Below are positions 34,826 through 47,404 of a stretch of DNA of 64,000 nt, one piece after another. Each line of letters begins with the position of its first letter. Positions within the stretch are counted from its first letter, which is position 1. Below the pieces are notes generated by a model that was given only the letters and a program-made list of their open reading frames with translations, was not told where the DNA came from and did no database searches. This stretch comes from Amphiura filiformis. Lineage: Eukaryota > Echinodermata > Ophiuroidea > Amphilepidida > Amphiuridae. The translations under genes were made by a program, and so were the position numbers. The stretch is taken from the NCBI RefSeq assembly GCF_039555335.1, contig NC_092631.1, positions 1,550,001 through 1,614,000 of the forward strand, given 5' to 3'.

Positions 34826-35383
34826 CCAGTGAAATTTAACACCCAAGATATGTTTCATTTAAATAGTGTGAACAAAAACGTAGTGATATGTGGTTCTACC
34901 ACACCGGAAGTGTATGTACTTTTCTATGGGGCATTGTTATACACATCTCTGCTTCTCATATCAAAACTGCTGCAGAAATGCAACTCAAAATTTGGAAACG
35001 CATTGTTTTAATGGTGGGCTTCAATCTAAGATAGGAAACAGAAAATGAAAATTCAGACCACACCTCTTTAAAACAAAACTGGCAAAAAATGGGTTTGAGA
35101 TCAATTTTGCATATGGATTTATAATAGATTGTATTGGAATATTTAATAGGAGACTTTTCATCTGAACAGAATCTACTCTTTCATTATCCAATTGTTAGAA
35201 TCTCAGGTTAGAATGCAGAAGAAGCAGAATATCTCAAGAATCACCTGCTCCCAATTTTGGTAGGGACTTGAACCAGAGATTATCTGTTTGAACCAAGGTA
35301 ATCATAATTAATGAGCTAAGGTGAAAAAACTGTGCACGTAAAGCCTGTGAGTTGATACTCAAACTGTTGAGGTAAGCACGTAT

Positions 35384-36345
35384 CGTCGGCAGAGTGCTAC
35401 ACTATCGTAAGTGAAATTTTTGGCCAAAATGAGATTTTGACGAATTATGGAAGGCCATACACATTTTAAAACAGGTTTTAAGTTTCAAAATTGCATAATT
35501 ATTTTTTAATTAATAAAATACAATATCGTAAGTGCAATGCAATTTTAATTAATGCATGCAAGACTATAATCGTATGTGCCACTTACGATAGTCTTGCACG
35601 CTAATTTTTGTTTTTTCATTTGCTGCAAGACCATCGTATGTGCCACATACGCTACTTTATTGGGCCTAAACAACAAAATCATGGAATGCTACACCATCGT
35701 AAGTGCAAAACAGTCTCTAACTCATCACTGGCTGTGACGCTGACGGCTGTATGCATTGTCATCATGCTGGCTAAGTTCATAGCTCCCATGACTGGTAATA
35801 GAAACGATAAATCCGGTGTTTTTATTTTTAGATTCAATAATAAATCTTGAGAGATAACATTACGGCAAAAGGTGTCTTGCTATAATTTGTAAATATTATA
35901 TGCCAAAATAAATTAACACTTGTTAAAAAACATAAAATGACAAAATATTGGATATTTGAGCCGATATTACGCATATCCTAATTTAGCAATGAATGCTACA
36001 CTATCATAATGTGGCACATACGATAGTGTTGCACTCTGCACTTATTTCTATTTAAGTGCAACACTATCTTATGTGGCACATACGATAGTGTCGCACTCTA
36101 CACTCATTTCTATTTGAATGTAACACTATCGTATGTGGCACTTATGACATCTAAATCAGTAAATAATTCATCGATTTATTAACTTTAACACCATTTATAT
36201 AGTTTATATTATTAAAATCAAATTGCTTTACATTCCCATGTCATTTTATGGCTACTTGGAAACAAACGGCTGTGCAAAACACAAAAATGCTCCTCCTGTA
36301 AAACTGTCCAAAGTGCACTTACGATAGTGTAGCACTCTGGCGACG
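35384..36345. mobile_element. Foldback element made of CGTAAGTG/CGTATGTG hairpins
   Basis: The ends are 30-bp inverted repeats (CGTCGGCAGAGTGCTACACT, then ATCGTAAGTG on the left; its mirror on the right with one mismatch). GTAT flanks both sides (35380-35383 and 36346-36349). Inside, the pair of words ATCGTA(A/T)GTG and CAC(T/A)TACGAT recurs many times, often back to back as hairpins (about 35562-35595, 35998-36030, 36061-36093, 36120-36150). The + frame at 35608-35850 spans such hairpins and is unlikely to be a gene. Confidence 0.75.
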
Positions 36346-36936
36346 GTATATGGAATATACAATATGTTAAAGTGGCAAGTTTTCCCGTATTACAGGAAAT
36401 AGAAAAAAATCACAGGAAAAGAGTCAAACACAAAAACACAGACAATCATGGAAAACAGCATTTTTGCTACTAAAAAAATAAAAATAAAATACATTTGAAA
36501 AATAAGAAACAATTTTTAAAAGGAAACTTTCATGAAGAATTTTATCATGATGTGTAGAAATTGTCAGAAAATGGGGTGATTTTGTATGGGAGTGCCCAAA
36601 ATTTCACATCATTGACAATCAAAAATATAGCTTTTTACCCAAATTAACAGTACAAAATATAGAAAACTCATTTATTTTGCTCAAAATGCGTGCGAAGCTC
36701 GCCAAAATGTCAATTTTGAGGACTAATTGTTCAAGAAAGGGGGTCATTCAGTGTAGGTTACTGAAAAAAAAACGAGTCATCGGGTGTAGGATTTGCCAAA
36801 AATAACGGGCTATTTTCATGGGCACATGACGTATGTCAATATATGGGAGTGCCCCCCCCAGGTTGGTACCTATCAGTTGCCAGTGATTATGGACAAGATT
36901 GCCTCATCAAAATGCAACATTGTAGCTACCTTATTT

Positions 36937-37187
36937 GTGACACGATCTGGTCCATGGGGGCCAAAGGCGGCAAATTTGCAACTGAGATAAAGGTAAAAAT
37001 ATGGAGTAAAAAACAATAGAATACATAAGAAAATAGACATCAAAAAACTTCATAACTTTAGAACCAAGTATGCTAGACCTTTGGTGTTTTCAGTAAATGA
37101 TAGCCTATTGTATGTATAATGTAATAAGTATAGTAACTCAATTTTCAAAAATGCCTCCTTTGGCCCCCATGGACCAGATCGTGTCAC
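36937..37187. mobile_element. MITE with GTGACACGATCTGGTCCATG ends, copy 2
   Basis: A 30-bp inverted terminal repeat starts GTGACACGATCTGGTCCATG (right end complement CATGGACCAGATCGTGTCAC). ATTT flanks both sides (36933-36936 and 37188-37191), a possible 4-bp duplication. Best-preserved copy in the window. Confidence 0.8.
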
Positions 37188-37211
37188 ATTTATAGATGAA
37201 TGTTATAAGGC

Positions 37212-37456
37212 AAAAAAAAAAGGTTTGTCTCAAAGCTCACGAGTGGTTTGAAAACAAATGCGAAATGCGATTTTTTTTTTTTTTTCCCGAATTTTTTTAT
37301 GGTATTTGGATAAAATAATCTGAATTTCGCCATATTTTTCTGGAAAAACTAAAAATTTTTTTTTTGAAATAAAAAAAAAATCCGCATTTCTTTTTTTATC
37401 AAATTGCACGATTTTACAAATGCGCAAGCTTTTGAGACAAACCTTTTTTTTTTTTA
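37212..37456. mobile_element. Small foldback element, AGGTTTGTCTCAAAGC ends
   Basis: AAAAAAAAAGGTTTGTCTCA at the left is mirrored by TGAGACAAACC followed by a T run on the right (about 37433-37456). The arms contain long A and T runs and AAATGCGAAATGCG / CCGCATTTC words. It lies 24 bp from the MITE ending at 37187. Confidence 0.6.
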
Positions 37457-38087
37457 CTAATATAGGCATATATGCTCATAAGGCTATAAATCCTGGGCAT
37501 TTCAAGAGGAACCATTGTTGCATATTGAAGAAGCGGCTTTTCAGAAAAAGAAAAAAAAACCTGATAGGTACCAATCATTTTGATACAGCCTGTATGCAAG
37601 AAAATGTAACTGAAATGTAAGAATCATGCATATTTTACACATTGTACAGGATATTACTGAGTCTTGCTTGATTTGTTCCTAAAAGAGAATCAAATCCAAG
37701 AGTCCTGTGAAGCATGATCTCTGGTGTACTGATTGATTTATGTCAATTTTCTTGCACTTTTAGGGGACAATTTGGCATTTTGAGCCAGAATAAATGACAC
37801 ATATGATTGATTTGATTACATATCTGTGATTTGATTGACTGACTGGGTGTGTGGTTGGACGATTGATTGAGTCAATCGATGTGTGAGATAAATAGATAAA
37901 AGAAATCTGTGAATTTCCTTGTTGCCTTGTTGTTGTTTTTTTGTTTTTTAATTCGGTATACAGTCGGTACTGCTCAAACCGGCTGACATACACCCACACA
38001 CACAAACCACTAAAATAAAGCCATAATGTATGATTTTGGTTAAATTTTAATTTGGTTCTTCTTTGCCAAAAATTACAACATAATATA
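37457..38087. other. Intergenic DNA with short repeat fragment
   Basis: A fragment at 38018-38070 (AAAGCCATAATGTATGATTT) matches the 29545 element family. GATTGATTGAC-like words lie at 37805-37880. No gene. Confidence 0.4.
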
Positions 38088-38200
38088 AAAACAGGGGGTG
38101 TAAATGGAGTCACTCATTCAGATAACCCCCATTTGAAATTCACACTCCATGTGTGGAAGATCAAGGTCATGTCTTCCTTATACTATAGGGGGTGTAGCTC
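38088..38200. mobile_element. GGGCTATTCC MITE family, partial copy
   Basis: Inner sequence of the family only: GGAGTCACTCATTCAG, CATTTGAAATTCACACTCC and AAGGTCATGTCTTCC are recognisable. The terminal GGGCTATTCC is missing. Another scrap (GGGATGTATGGATTTCAAAT) lies at about 38659-38678. Confidence 0.6.
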
Positions 38201-39113
38201 ATGTATAAAAGTTGTAAGCATCTGCATGAATTGACTTCCAAAAATGACCCTATAAGCTAGGATGTCACAAAAATATGTCAAACTAACCCTAAACAAGGAT
38301 TTTACTCAAATTAAAACACCCTAAGCGAAATTTGCCTCTAAATAAGGATAGACATTGTGTGTGCCGGTGTGAGCGTCATTCTTAAAAGCTTAAAAATTAA
38401 AATGACCATACAAAGGTATACCAGGCTGCACACTCAGAAACCTCCAGAATATTAAACTTGATAAATATGTCCCCACTAATGGCAAAAAAAAAACTATCCT
38501 AAGCAAGAACCTTCCTTAAAAAACACCCCTTCTTTTAGTAAAATTAGTGTTTTGAGACCCTTATTCCGGATCCTCGTTTTACTTTTCAAAACCACCCTAA
38601 ATCCATGTTTTCTTTATGCGAATGCTTACAAGTATTATTCTGTGTGGCCAAGGGGGAGGGGATGTATGGATTTCAAATGGAATAATTCATTATTGTGGCT
38701 CCAAATATAGGTCCTACAATGTATTTAGGTGCCAAAACCTAAAAACATGGCACTGCCAGTTTATTTATCAAAATCAAACTCACAAAATCTTGAAGACATT
38801 CCCTGCAGAAGAGCTGTAATGATTAAATTCATGGCATGTGTAAACACAGCTTGTAAATGTCATCTTTCCGAGCCATTGGTTAGCTGTAGCAGTTATTAGC
38901 CTTATTTTTATACCCAATTGATTTGAGTCTCAGAGCCCATGCATGTATGAATCTTCTCTGATAGGCATTGACAGTTTCCAGTGAGTAATTACAAGCTTTA
39001 AGATGGACATTTATTTTGGTTATATGTTGTCATGGCAACGTGACACATTTTTAATGGTGAGGGAAATCTAAAATATGCACTTTTGTAAGTTCATAAACAT
39101 GTCATGAAGTGTA

Positions 39114-39482
39114 CAGTGGCGTACCGTGGCCGCTCCTACCCTGGGGGGGGGCCTGAAGAAAATAAAATTTTGCCGCCCTTCCTCAATAGCCCAAACGGTT
39201 GACCCAATTTTTTTTTTCGTGGTTTGAAAAAGTGAATAGAAAAAAAAAAGGATTTTAGGCGCTAGCGCCCTAAAAACAATGTATAGTACCATTTTTTTTT
39301 ACTTTTTCAAATTTTTATGCCCGTTTTTCTTTAATACTTCTTTTTGCCACCCCTTCTTCTTCCGACGCCCTTGTTTTTGTCGCCTTCTTCTTCCGCCGCC
39401 CCTTCGTTTTGGCTGCCTCCTACTTTGACCCCTCATGGCTCAAGGTCCCCAAAGCCCCCCAAAAAAAAAATATATGTGCATG
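39114..39482 (+). repeat. Dispersed repeat family R1, copy 4
   Basis: CAGTGGCGTACCGTGGCCGC through GCGCTAGCGCCC to ATATATGTGCATGG, in the same orientation as copies 2 and 3 and more diverged at the 3' end. Confidence 0.68.
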
Positions 39483-39763
39483 GTGCAAGTAACTAAATAG
39501 AAAAACTCTGTTGTGTCTATAAATGTGATCAAATTACTGCCCTTTTCTATGTTCAAAAATTGATCAAACTGGATTTTTATCCTACATTTACCATATGATT
39601 CATTTATTTTGTCACATTGTTTCAATCACCCTGATACACACTACAAAGGAAGAGAAAGTGATTTTTAAATTTACATAGCCATCTCTGCATTATTTATACA
39701 TTTGAAGGTCACTGTAGATGTCATTGAATCATCATCAGTGTCAAGATCATTATCATCATCATC

Positions 39764-39926
39764 CAGTGGTGTAGCCAAGACCTTAAAGAGGGGGCAAAGG
39801 GAGAGGACAAGGCAACTTTCAAGGGTGGGTGATAAAATTTGATGAAAATGGCCAAAAATGGGCTAAGAAGTACAAAAAAGGCATAAAAACCTTAAATATC
39901 AGACCATCGCCCTAGCTATGCCACTA
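39764..39926. mobile_element. hAT-like MITE in CATCAT repeat
   Basis: CAGTGGTGTAGCCAAG at the left and CTAGCTATGCCACTA at the right are inverted. TCATCATC flanks both ends (39756-39763 and 39927-39934). The duplication lies in a CAT microsatellite, so its weight as evidence is reduced. Confidence 0.62.
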
Positions 39927-40027
39927 TCATCATCATTGTCATCATCATCATTGTCATCAGCATCATCATCTCCATCTCCATCTCCATCTTCTTCATCATC
40001 ATCATCATCATCATCACCAACATATCA
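39927..40027. repeat. (CAT)n / (CATCTC)n microsatellite
   Basis: Runs of ATCATC, CATCTCCATCTC and TTCTTCATCATC surround the right end of the hAT-like MITE. Confidence 0.85.
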
Positions 40028-40497
40028 TCACTGTAGGGTGCAGTGACATATTTCCCTGATATATTTTCAAGTCAAATTATGATAAAAAGAATGAATATTA
40101 CTGTTAAAATCAGTCCTTTCTGAATTCTGTTTCTCCTTTAAATTAAAGACGAATTTCAACTCCGTTGACCATATGTCTTTACCCCTCCAAGTGATCAGGC
40201 TATTTACGCACTTGTACAGGTACTAGGCAACCAAATCAAATTGAATGTGTCCTTTACACACCATTGAGTCCATCCATTCCCATCAGTAAACAGTTATTTC
40301 TGTCTCCAATATAGATGTTATCATCAGCGATTCAGCACACTAGCGTATGAGGGCTGGGAAATGGCGTTTTCGAAAAAAATTGCATGTGAAAATTTGACAA
40401 TTTCAGAATACTCACTCAAAGGGCAAACAAGTAAAATTTCCTTTATATTTCTTAAGAATATGATAAGGGGCATTTTCCCATATCACTACATCCACTA

Positions 40498-40731
40498 CAC
40501 TACCAGATTCCTATTGTAGCTGCTTGCACAGGTACACTGTCACCAAGGTACTTTTATTGGTGCTGTGGAGTACCAGGGGAGTACCAGTGTAGTACTAATG
40601 TATTAGTACCACTGCTGGAGGGTCCTGTGCAGTAGCAGCATTGGTACTGTTTTAGTTGCTCTGTGTGTACCAGTCAGGTACCTTGGAGATAGTGTACCTG
40701 TGCAGGTGGCTGAAATAGGAATCTTGTAGTG
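40498..40731. mobile_element. 234-bp foldback MITE (CACTACCAGATTCCTATT)
   Basis: Inverted ends of about 55 bp: CACTACCAGATTCCTATTGT and, mirrored, AATAGGAATCTTGTAGTG, including TGCACAGGTACACTGTC / GATAGTGTACCTGTGCA. The interior repeats GGAGTACCAG/GTAGTAC words. Confidence 0.72.
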
Positions 40732-40764
40732 AACAATACTGGTCTTGTGAATATTAATGCTCTG

Positions 40765-41005
40765 TGTGCTAGCCATGTGCTTCTATGGAAAAAGTTCAAC
40801 TTTTGAAATATTTTCTCAAAATATCAAGATAAGCTATCTTAAGAACTACTGGATCAATACTAGGCTTGTTTGTACTCAATTTAATGAAAATTTCATGCTG
40901 ATTCCAAATATGGTCATGAAAATTTACATTTATGAAATTTTTGAATTAAAAAAAAAACCAAACTGGAACTTGTCGTCTGCAGTCGACACCCGTGTGAAGA
41001 GCGTT
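40765..41005 (+). repeat. Dispersed repeat R3, copy 3
   Basis: ATATTTTCTCAAAATATCAA, AATACTAGGCTTGTTTGTAC, TGCTGATTCCAAATATGGTC, ending GTCGTCTGCAGTCGAC. Same orientation as copy 1. The + frame 40757-41092 covers it and looks repeat-derived. Confidence 0.7.
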
Positions 41006-41999
41006 ACAATAATGAGGAAATCAAATGGTTATGCTAGATTGATCTCAAATCAATTCTTGCTGGAAAAGACCTATTTTGATCAAAACCTGTAAAATTGCAT
41101 TAGTTTTCCTCAATTAGCTCTTCACAACTCAACACGTTTGTCAATGTCAGTACAAATCAATTGCTACATCTACCCAACTGCACACAGTTCGAGTTTGAAT
41201 TAAATAAACACACTATCTGTGGTCATCTTGCGACTCCCTACATTTTGGTCAATAAAAATTTTATAACCCCAACCCCTATTTTTCTTTCCAACAATTTATG
41301 ACCCCCCCCCCCCCATTGTAAAATATTTGCTTACAAACATTTTTGCAAAATAATTTTATCAACACTTTTTAAAGTAATTTTACAAAATAACATTATGTTA
41401 GAATGTTTTGCAACAAAAACATTTTCTACCCTTCAAATACCCTTTACATAACCCAACATTAATATAACTTGATCATTAAACATTTTCTGGCAAACCTTTC
41501 CTAACGTTTTGCAAATGTTTTCAAAACATTTTTTGCTTGTTAGGATCTGGCCCGGGGATCTGGCACATGCCTAAGGTTACTTTCCACAATTCACCTGTGA
41601 ATTTTAAAGGACAAAATTACAATACATACTTCTTTTTTGGCCACAGATAGCATGCACACATTTCATTTTCTACTTCCGTAAGTACATAAACCTCCAAATA
41701 TACGTCCAAATTCAATTTGAGCCCCACTTGTTGTGTTTCGCAGAAAATGATTCAGATTTCGATAACGTGTATTAAATTTGCTGCGTATTTGTGCAGTGGA
41801 CAATGTCAGTTTCAGCAGCAGGTGTTTGGTGTGAGGTCTAGAAAAGTGATGCTATCTTCATCAAAAGGTCAATCACAGATGTTCCCATCATGCAATGTGG
41901 AATTTAGTATGCAATAATAATACAGCCAATTTAAAGTTACAGCAATATTGTAACATTTGTTAAAATCCTGATTTTCATTATTGTAATGTACTTTATTGC
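41006..41999. other. AT-rich intergenic DNA
   Basis: A C run lies at 41306-41316. AACATTTT-type words recur at 41330-41530. No gene recognised. Confidence 0.4.
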
Positions 42000-42252
42000 A
42001 ATGTTTGCACAGTATTTTTTGTGGGACATGAGAGCACACCAGACGCACCAAATTGCATTCTGCATAGGAGGATTGTCCTTCTGATATCAAATAATTTAGC
42101 TTTTTTTAAATTCACAATATAATACAAATCTTAGGGCAAATTTGTATATTTTCAGACTTTTGATTATTTAATAGTCCTCAAAGCAAACTTCATCAATCTC
42201 ATGATATGTACTTAAAGGAAAAGCCGTCCGGTCCATCATATGAAAATTTGGT
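42000..42252. mobile_element. Single arm of the GACAGTATTTTTTGTGGGAC foldback family
   Basis: ACAGTATTTTTTGTGGGACA, GAATTGCATTCTG-like, TCTGATATCAAATAATTT and AGGAAAAGCCGTCCGG occur in the order seen in one arm of 51854-52517. The second arm is absent. Confidence 0.65.
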
Positions 42253-42394
42253 TTTTTTTTATAAATGTTGGATCAAATTGGATATTGGCCTATATTATCT
42301 TATATTCGAAAATCAATATCGGATATAGGATCGATGGGAAAAAGTAATTTTAGTTCTACTCTAGCTAAAAAATAACAAATTGAGTTGATCAACC

Positions 42395-42823
42395 CAGGGC
42401 GTAGCCAGCTTTCTTGGTCAGGAGGGCAAAATAAAATTTCGGGGGCACAGACGGAAAAAAAAATTGCACTTGCATCATATACCGGTTTTGTTTTTCAAAG
42501 AGACTGTACAGGTCTTTGAGCTTCCAAAAAGGCTCAATTGGGAAGATGTGCGCGCGTAAGCACAAACAAATTGAGTATTTTACATTCGCTCATGATTGGG
42601 ATGAAAAGGGCATAGCCGCGCCCGCAAACAATTTATATTTTACACTATTTTGGCCCAAGATCGGGGTAAATCTTGGTGGAAAAGGGGTGGCTCCTTGCCC
42701 CTTTACTTTTCCTTTGCCCTCCAGATTTTCTCTTTCATTTTTTGTCAGAGGGGCACTTTTATCTTCCATTTTTTGTCAGGGGGGCACTCTGCCCCCCTTG
42801 CCACCCCACTGGCTACGCTACTG
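42395..42823. mobile_element. hAT-like MITE with perfect 8-bp duplication GATCAACC
   Basis: CAGGGCGTAGCCAG at the left is mirrored by CTGGCTACGCTACTG at the right. GATCAACC is present directly outside both ends (42387-42394 and 42824-42831). Both features are diagnostic of hAT transposition. The overlapping + frames (42516-42845 and 42650-42838) lie in the element and show no transposase motif. Confidence 0.88.
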
Positions 42824-43325
42824 GATCAACCTCATTAATGATTGACTGACGGACATGCACTCACGATACAGACACTGGTACAAAAAGAGAATTTGTCAAC
42901 ACTGCTGTTTTCCTTTTCCTTGTTTTTTTGACAAATATTTCATTTTAAAAATATAAAAATTTTAATGACTTATCCTTCACTTTTATTTTTAAGTGATTTA
43001 TACACAATTTATTTTATTTTTACTGGGTCACTGAATGGACCTTTAACCAGTTTAAAAGTAGGTAAATAAACAAACAGGTATTTTCATTCTAATTGTAGCA
43101 TTTGAAATCAAATTAAGCTGCTCCTTTTTCATGTCCACAAAAGGCTAACAGTATTATGAACTTACTTATTTGATTTATTTTCTTCATTGTATCTTCAATT
43201 ACGTCTCCCAGGTTTCATCTAATACTTCTAATCAACCACACTGGCGGTAAGCAGTGGTAAGATAATAATGAACAAGTGACCTGGTCCAATAAAAAAAACC
43301 TAATGATCCACTTTTGTTGGCTTTA

Positions 43326-44887
43326 GCTGAGTTTATATAAACTCGATCACCAGGCGATTGCGATTCACCACTTTTGGAAAGCGATGGACAATCACCAAAT
43401 TTTGTGATGCATCGCTCACCACTTTTGCATTTATACTGTTACGAGTCGTACTTGACTCAAGGCCAAAATCACCTTTTACCCGAACTCACACGAATGCACA
43501 ACACAAATACACTGTTTAAGCTAACAAAATCTAAGTCTTTAATTGAAAGCAAGTTTTGTTTGGTACAATATAATGACAACAAATACACATACACAATAAT
43601 CAAATATAATCACTCTTTAACTATTTAGTACTTAGCCAGCATTCTTCTTCTTGGTGATCATAAAGTTCTTGCAATGTTCTGGACAACTGATGTAATATAT
43701 ATCCTTATTCACTTGTCCTGTGAAAATCAGCGAAAGTCCAGTGTACACTTGAGTTTATAAATATTCTTGCGTATGAAATCCTCACACAAATCTCCTTGCG
43801 CTGCTTTCTCCTTGCGTTAACTCCTTGCGCTGCTTTCTCCTTGCGTTAACTCCTTGCGCTGCTTTCTCCACCATCAACTCCTTGCGCTGCTTTCTCCACA
43901 ATTGGTGCTATTTCCACCTTTCACACAATATCTTCAGGAAGCAGGACTGCGATGCAGTTGTCCCCACTTATTTTGACAGTTGCATTGAATCAGAATACCA
44001 GACTTCAGCAAGTCGACAGAAGAATATATTTCCTTTCTTGGAAGAAGTACGTTCTTTGACGCATTCTAGATCTTCTCCGACAACACTGGCAAATAGTAGT
44101 ACTTTGACCACATAAAATATTTCTGGCTTGCAATTTCCTTTCTTTGAAAGAATTGGACTGTAAGCATATTAGCTAGCTAGCCCAGATCAACACTATCAAC
44201 TGTGACCATAATTGTGTTTACCTTTTCATATATATCAAGCAGGGGGAAATCCCAAATATTAATAGCCAAATGTGGAAATTCCCAAGCCTTAATTATAGCA
44301 GTAACCTTTCTCATTACATCCCTTCCTGAGGGGAATCCCCTGACATCACTTCTCTTTACATCCTCAGGGGGGTTTCCAAATATTCCAAATTAGATATGAT
44401 TCAACTTGTGTTGCTCAATTTGAGAGGGGAATTCCCCCAAAATGTCATCACTCATGTAATTTTGTAAACAAAGGTAAATCATCAAATTAAATTATTCAGG
44501 GCACATCACAATACGTATCACAGCGATAGCGATTGCAGACGACAAGTAAAATGTTCTAAATATCACAAAATACATTTCTAAAACATCCATTGCTATCAAT
44601 AATTATTCCTTTAAATTAATTCATCACCGAAGTTAATAATCGAGAAAGAGAAATTAATAAGCAAAATAATAGATCCAGTTGGTTTGAAATGATTGGTTGA
44701 TGCATTCACGTCAGTGTCACATGTCAAGCGACATCGCTGGGAAGTTGAGATTTTTTTAACTCGCAAAAGCGACATCATTTTTGCCTCGATCAGCGATTTG
44801 AATTGATTGATCAGCTCGACACTCTAAAAATGTAAGTAAACACTGAGAATCGTTTTTTCTGCAAAAGCGATCAAGTATAAATTTAGC
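43326..44887. mobile_element. 1.56-kb TIR element, TTTA flanks
   Basis: The left end GCTGAGTTTATATAAACTCG, then ATCACCAGGCGATTGCG, is mirrored on the right by CGCTTTTGCAG-type sequence, GATCAAGTATAAATTTAGC. TTTA flanks both sides (43322-43325 and 44888-44891). The inside holds a 29-bp minisatellite and short frames (43374-43628, 43825-44115) without recognisable domains. GCGATTGC/GCGAT words are frequent near both ends. Confidence 0.55.
43791..43899. repeat. 29-bp minisatellite (CTCCTTGCGCTGCTTTCTCC)
   Basis: Four units of CTCCTTGCGCTGCTTTCTCC. In the first two, TTGCGTTAA follows; in the later ones ACCATCAA or ACAATTGG. Confidence 0.9.
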
Positions 44888-44891
44888 TTTA

Positions 44892-45916
44892 GTCTCTGAG
44901 ATTCAAAGCATTCTATACATCACAGCACAAGGAATTGTAGGATACTGTTCATTCCTCTCCTGATCTTCATTCATGAATACACTAATCTCAACTATGCATG
45001 GCTGCAAATGTCATTCACATCTGACCAAAATAATACTGACCGATTGCCATGCCTGCCTATTTAACCAATAATACTGTACTGACCGTACACCATGCCTGCC
45101 TATTTGACCAATAATACTGACCGATCATCTATTTGGTCAGAATTACTCACACCAACTCAGGACACTGCCCAAAATATCATCTTCACTAAAATACATTACA
45201 GAGAACAAACCATACGATTGATGAAGTCTTATAAACATCACTAGTTTCAAACCCCCTTTATCATCTGAAACCAAACTGAAAGTGGGTTAAAATCAATGTT
45301 TCTTATTTTCTTAAGACTGTAAGTGATACATAATCAACAATTTTAACCCTCTTCTATATAATATAGTGAAACTATTAGAGTCAAGCGGTAGCATGACCAG
45401 CAAGTTTTAAAAAAACCGACTGATAAAGAAGAATAAACAGATGCACCGCGGACTATATTTACACGAAACAAAACGCTATTGTTCTGTGATATTTTTCGCT
45501 GGGTACAAAATATATCTAAAACCATGCTAAATCTTATTTACTGTCCAAAGTGTAATATTTTAATAACTCATTAATTCAAAAAGTTACACCAATCTTACAG
45601 TCAATCCGATTGTTTGATAATAAAAAACATTCTTGTATTATTTCACGCTTGGTATTTCATAGCCAAAATTAGTGTAAAATCATAGCTAATCATACTGATA
45701 TCCAGAATCTTTCGTCACTGCTACAGCCATACATGGCTGTCACTGTCGCACTGCTTTTTGAGATTCACTTTCAAAATATACCCTAGCATTTTCCTGGATA
45801 CCCTACATACAAATTCTGGATCCCATTCAAGTTTTTCACAATTCTTTTATTCTTTCCGGACCACAGCATACATTCATATTAATAAATACTCCACTTTCAC
45901 ACGTCGTTATATCGGG
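44892..45916. other. AT-rich intergenic DNA
   Basis: A short local duplication (CCATGCCTGCCTATTT...ACCAATAATACTG) lies at about 45048-45122. No gene recognised. Confidence 0.4.
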
Positions 45917-45999
45917 ACGTCCCGTGGCATGAAGTGGTTAAGGCCATGGACTTCTAATCCACTTATGAAGTTTTGCCCAAGTTGAAACTTCCCACCACC
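45917..45999 (+). pseudogene. Degenerate class II tRNA-like sequence (Ser-like D arm)
   Basis: CCGTGGCATGAAGTGGTTAA followed by GGCCATGGACTTCTAATCCA resembles the D arm and anticodon arm of a tRNA (stem TGGA/TCCA, loop CTTCTAA, anticodon-like TCT). A long variable region follows, then a T arm too altered to work (AAGTTGAAACTTCC instead of GGTTCGAATCC). I read it as a pseudo-tRNA or SINE head. Confidence 0.45.
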
Positions 46000-46285
46000 T
46001 TTTTATTTAATGTTTTATTAACCAATTTATTGTCATAAATTAAGAATAACACCATTTCGAACATCCATTGCTATTGTGATATTATATTTTTTTTCATCAA
46101 ACAAACATGTTTGATTTTTTATTCACATTTAGGCCTAGGCCAAGGGCCTACTTTCACCATCCAGATGCTTTCACCATGCCTGACTATCATCATGATATCT
46201 TCGTCATTTAAAACACATTTATCAGTGGCTCTGTTCACAGCTCAGACTGAAATTATATTTGGAATAAATATTATAAATTATCACA

Positions 46286-47215
46286 AATTAAAATCACAAA
46301 CAGCGAAAGCTCGCCAACAACTGCCGCTGAATATTGTTATCCAACTAGATTTCCCCACAGGGCTATAAAGAACCACAAACCGCGAAATTTGGATATATAC
46401 TAGATTGCCATGCAGGGCTATAAAGAATCATACACCACGAAATATGGATATCCAACCCGTATCCAACAAGCTTAAACTATAAATTAGCTCCTGATAGATG
46501 GCAGGGCTTGATAAGGGAAATTAAAATCACAAACCGCGAAAGATCGCCGACAACCGCCGATTAATAGGGATATCCAACTAGCAGGGCCACAAAGAACCAC
46601 AAACCGCGCAATTTGGATCCAACCAGATTTCCCACAGGCCTATCGGGATTATAAAGAACCACAAACCGCGAAATATGGATATCCAACAAATTAAGACCAC
46701 AAACCGCGAAAAGATCAAACTGCCGCTCAATATTGATATCCAACTAGATTGCCCGCAGGGCTATAAAGAACCACAAACCGCGGAATTTCGATATGCAACT
46801 AGATTGCCCCACAGGGCTTCAAAGAACCACAAGCCACAAAATATGGATATCCAACAAGCCAGATTATAAAGAACCACAAACCACGAAATATGGATATCCA
46901 ACAAATTAAGACCACAAACCGCGAAAGATCAACAACAACTGCAGCTCAATATTGATATCCAACTAGATTGCCCAAGAGGGCTATAAAGAACCACAAACAG
47001 CGAAATTTGGATATGCAACTAGATTGCCCCACATGGCTACAAAGAACCAGAAACCACGAAATATGGATATCCAACAAGCTTAAACTATAAATTAGCTCCC
47101 GATAGAGGGCAGGGCTTGATGAAAACCACAAACCACGACAGATCGCCGACAACCGCCGCTTAATAGGAATATCGAACTAGGTTGCCCCGCAAGGCTACAA
47201 AGAACCACAAACATT
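46286..47215. repeat. Satellite-like array, about 55-bp units with higher-order repeat
   Basis: AACCACAAACCGCGAAAT, GGATATCCAACTAGATTGCC and AGGGCTATAAAG-type words repeat with a period near 55 bp. A longer block with TTAAACTATAAATTAGCTCC and GATCGCCGACAACCGCCG occurs near 46469 and again near 47080, giving a higher-order period of about 610 bp. The open frames on both strands are repeat-derived. Confidence 0.85.
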
Positions 47216-47404
47216 AAAACACGATTATATTGCCTACTCGGGGCATTTAGGCGCTTCCGTAGTATAGGCTTAAATATAATGCGCATTTACCAGAATTGCA
47301 ACTTCAAACATCTATTTTTCCGTTTTATTTGTTTTATGGAGCACATCCTAACCTGATGACTTTCCAAGCTTGGAGCTGCTTGGCTACATTCATAAAAAGA
47401 AAAG

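Noticed and set aside
35608-35850. 80-codon frame with a hydrophobic stretch, possible membrane peptide
   Set aside because: It lies inside the foldback element and crosses its hairpin motifs. There is no homology cue and no splice or start context.
45917-45999. Functional tRNA-Arg(TCT) or tRNA-Ser gene
   Set aside because: The T arm has lost the TTCGA core and the acceptor stem does not pair, so it is listed as a degenerate tRNA-like sequence.
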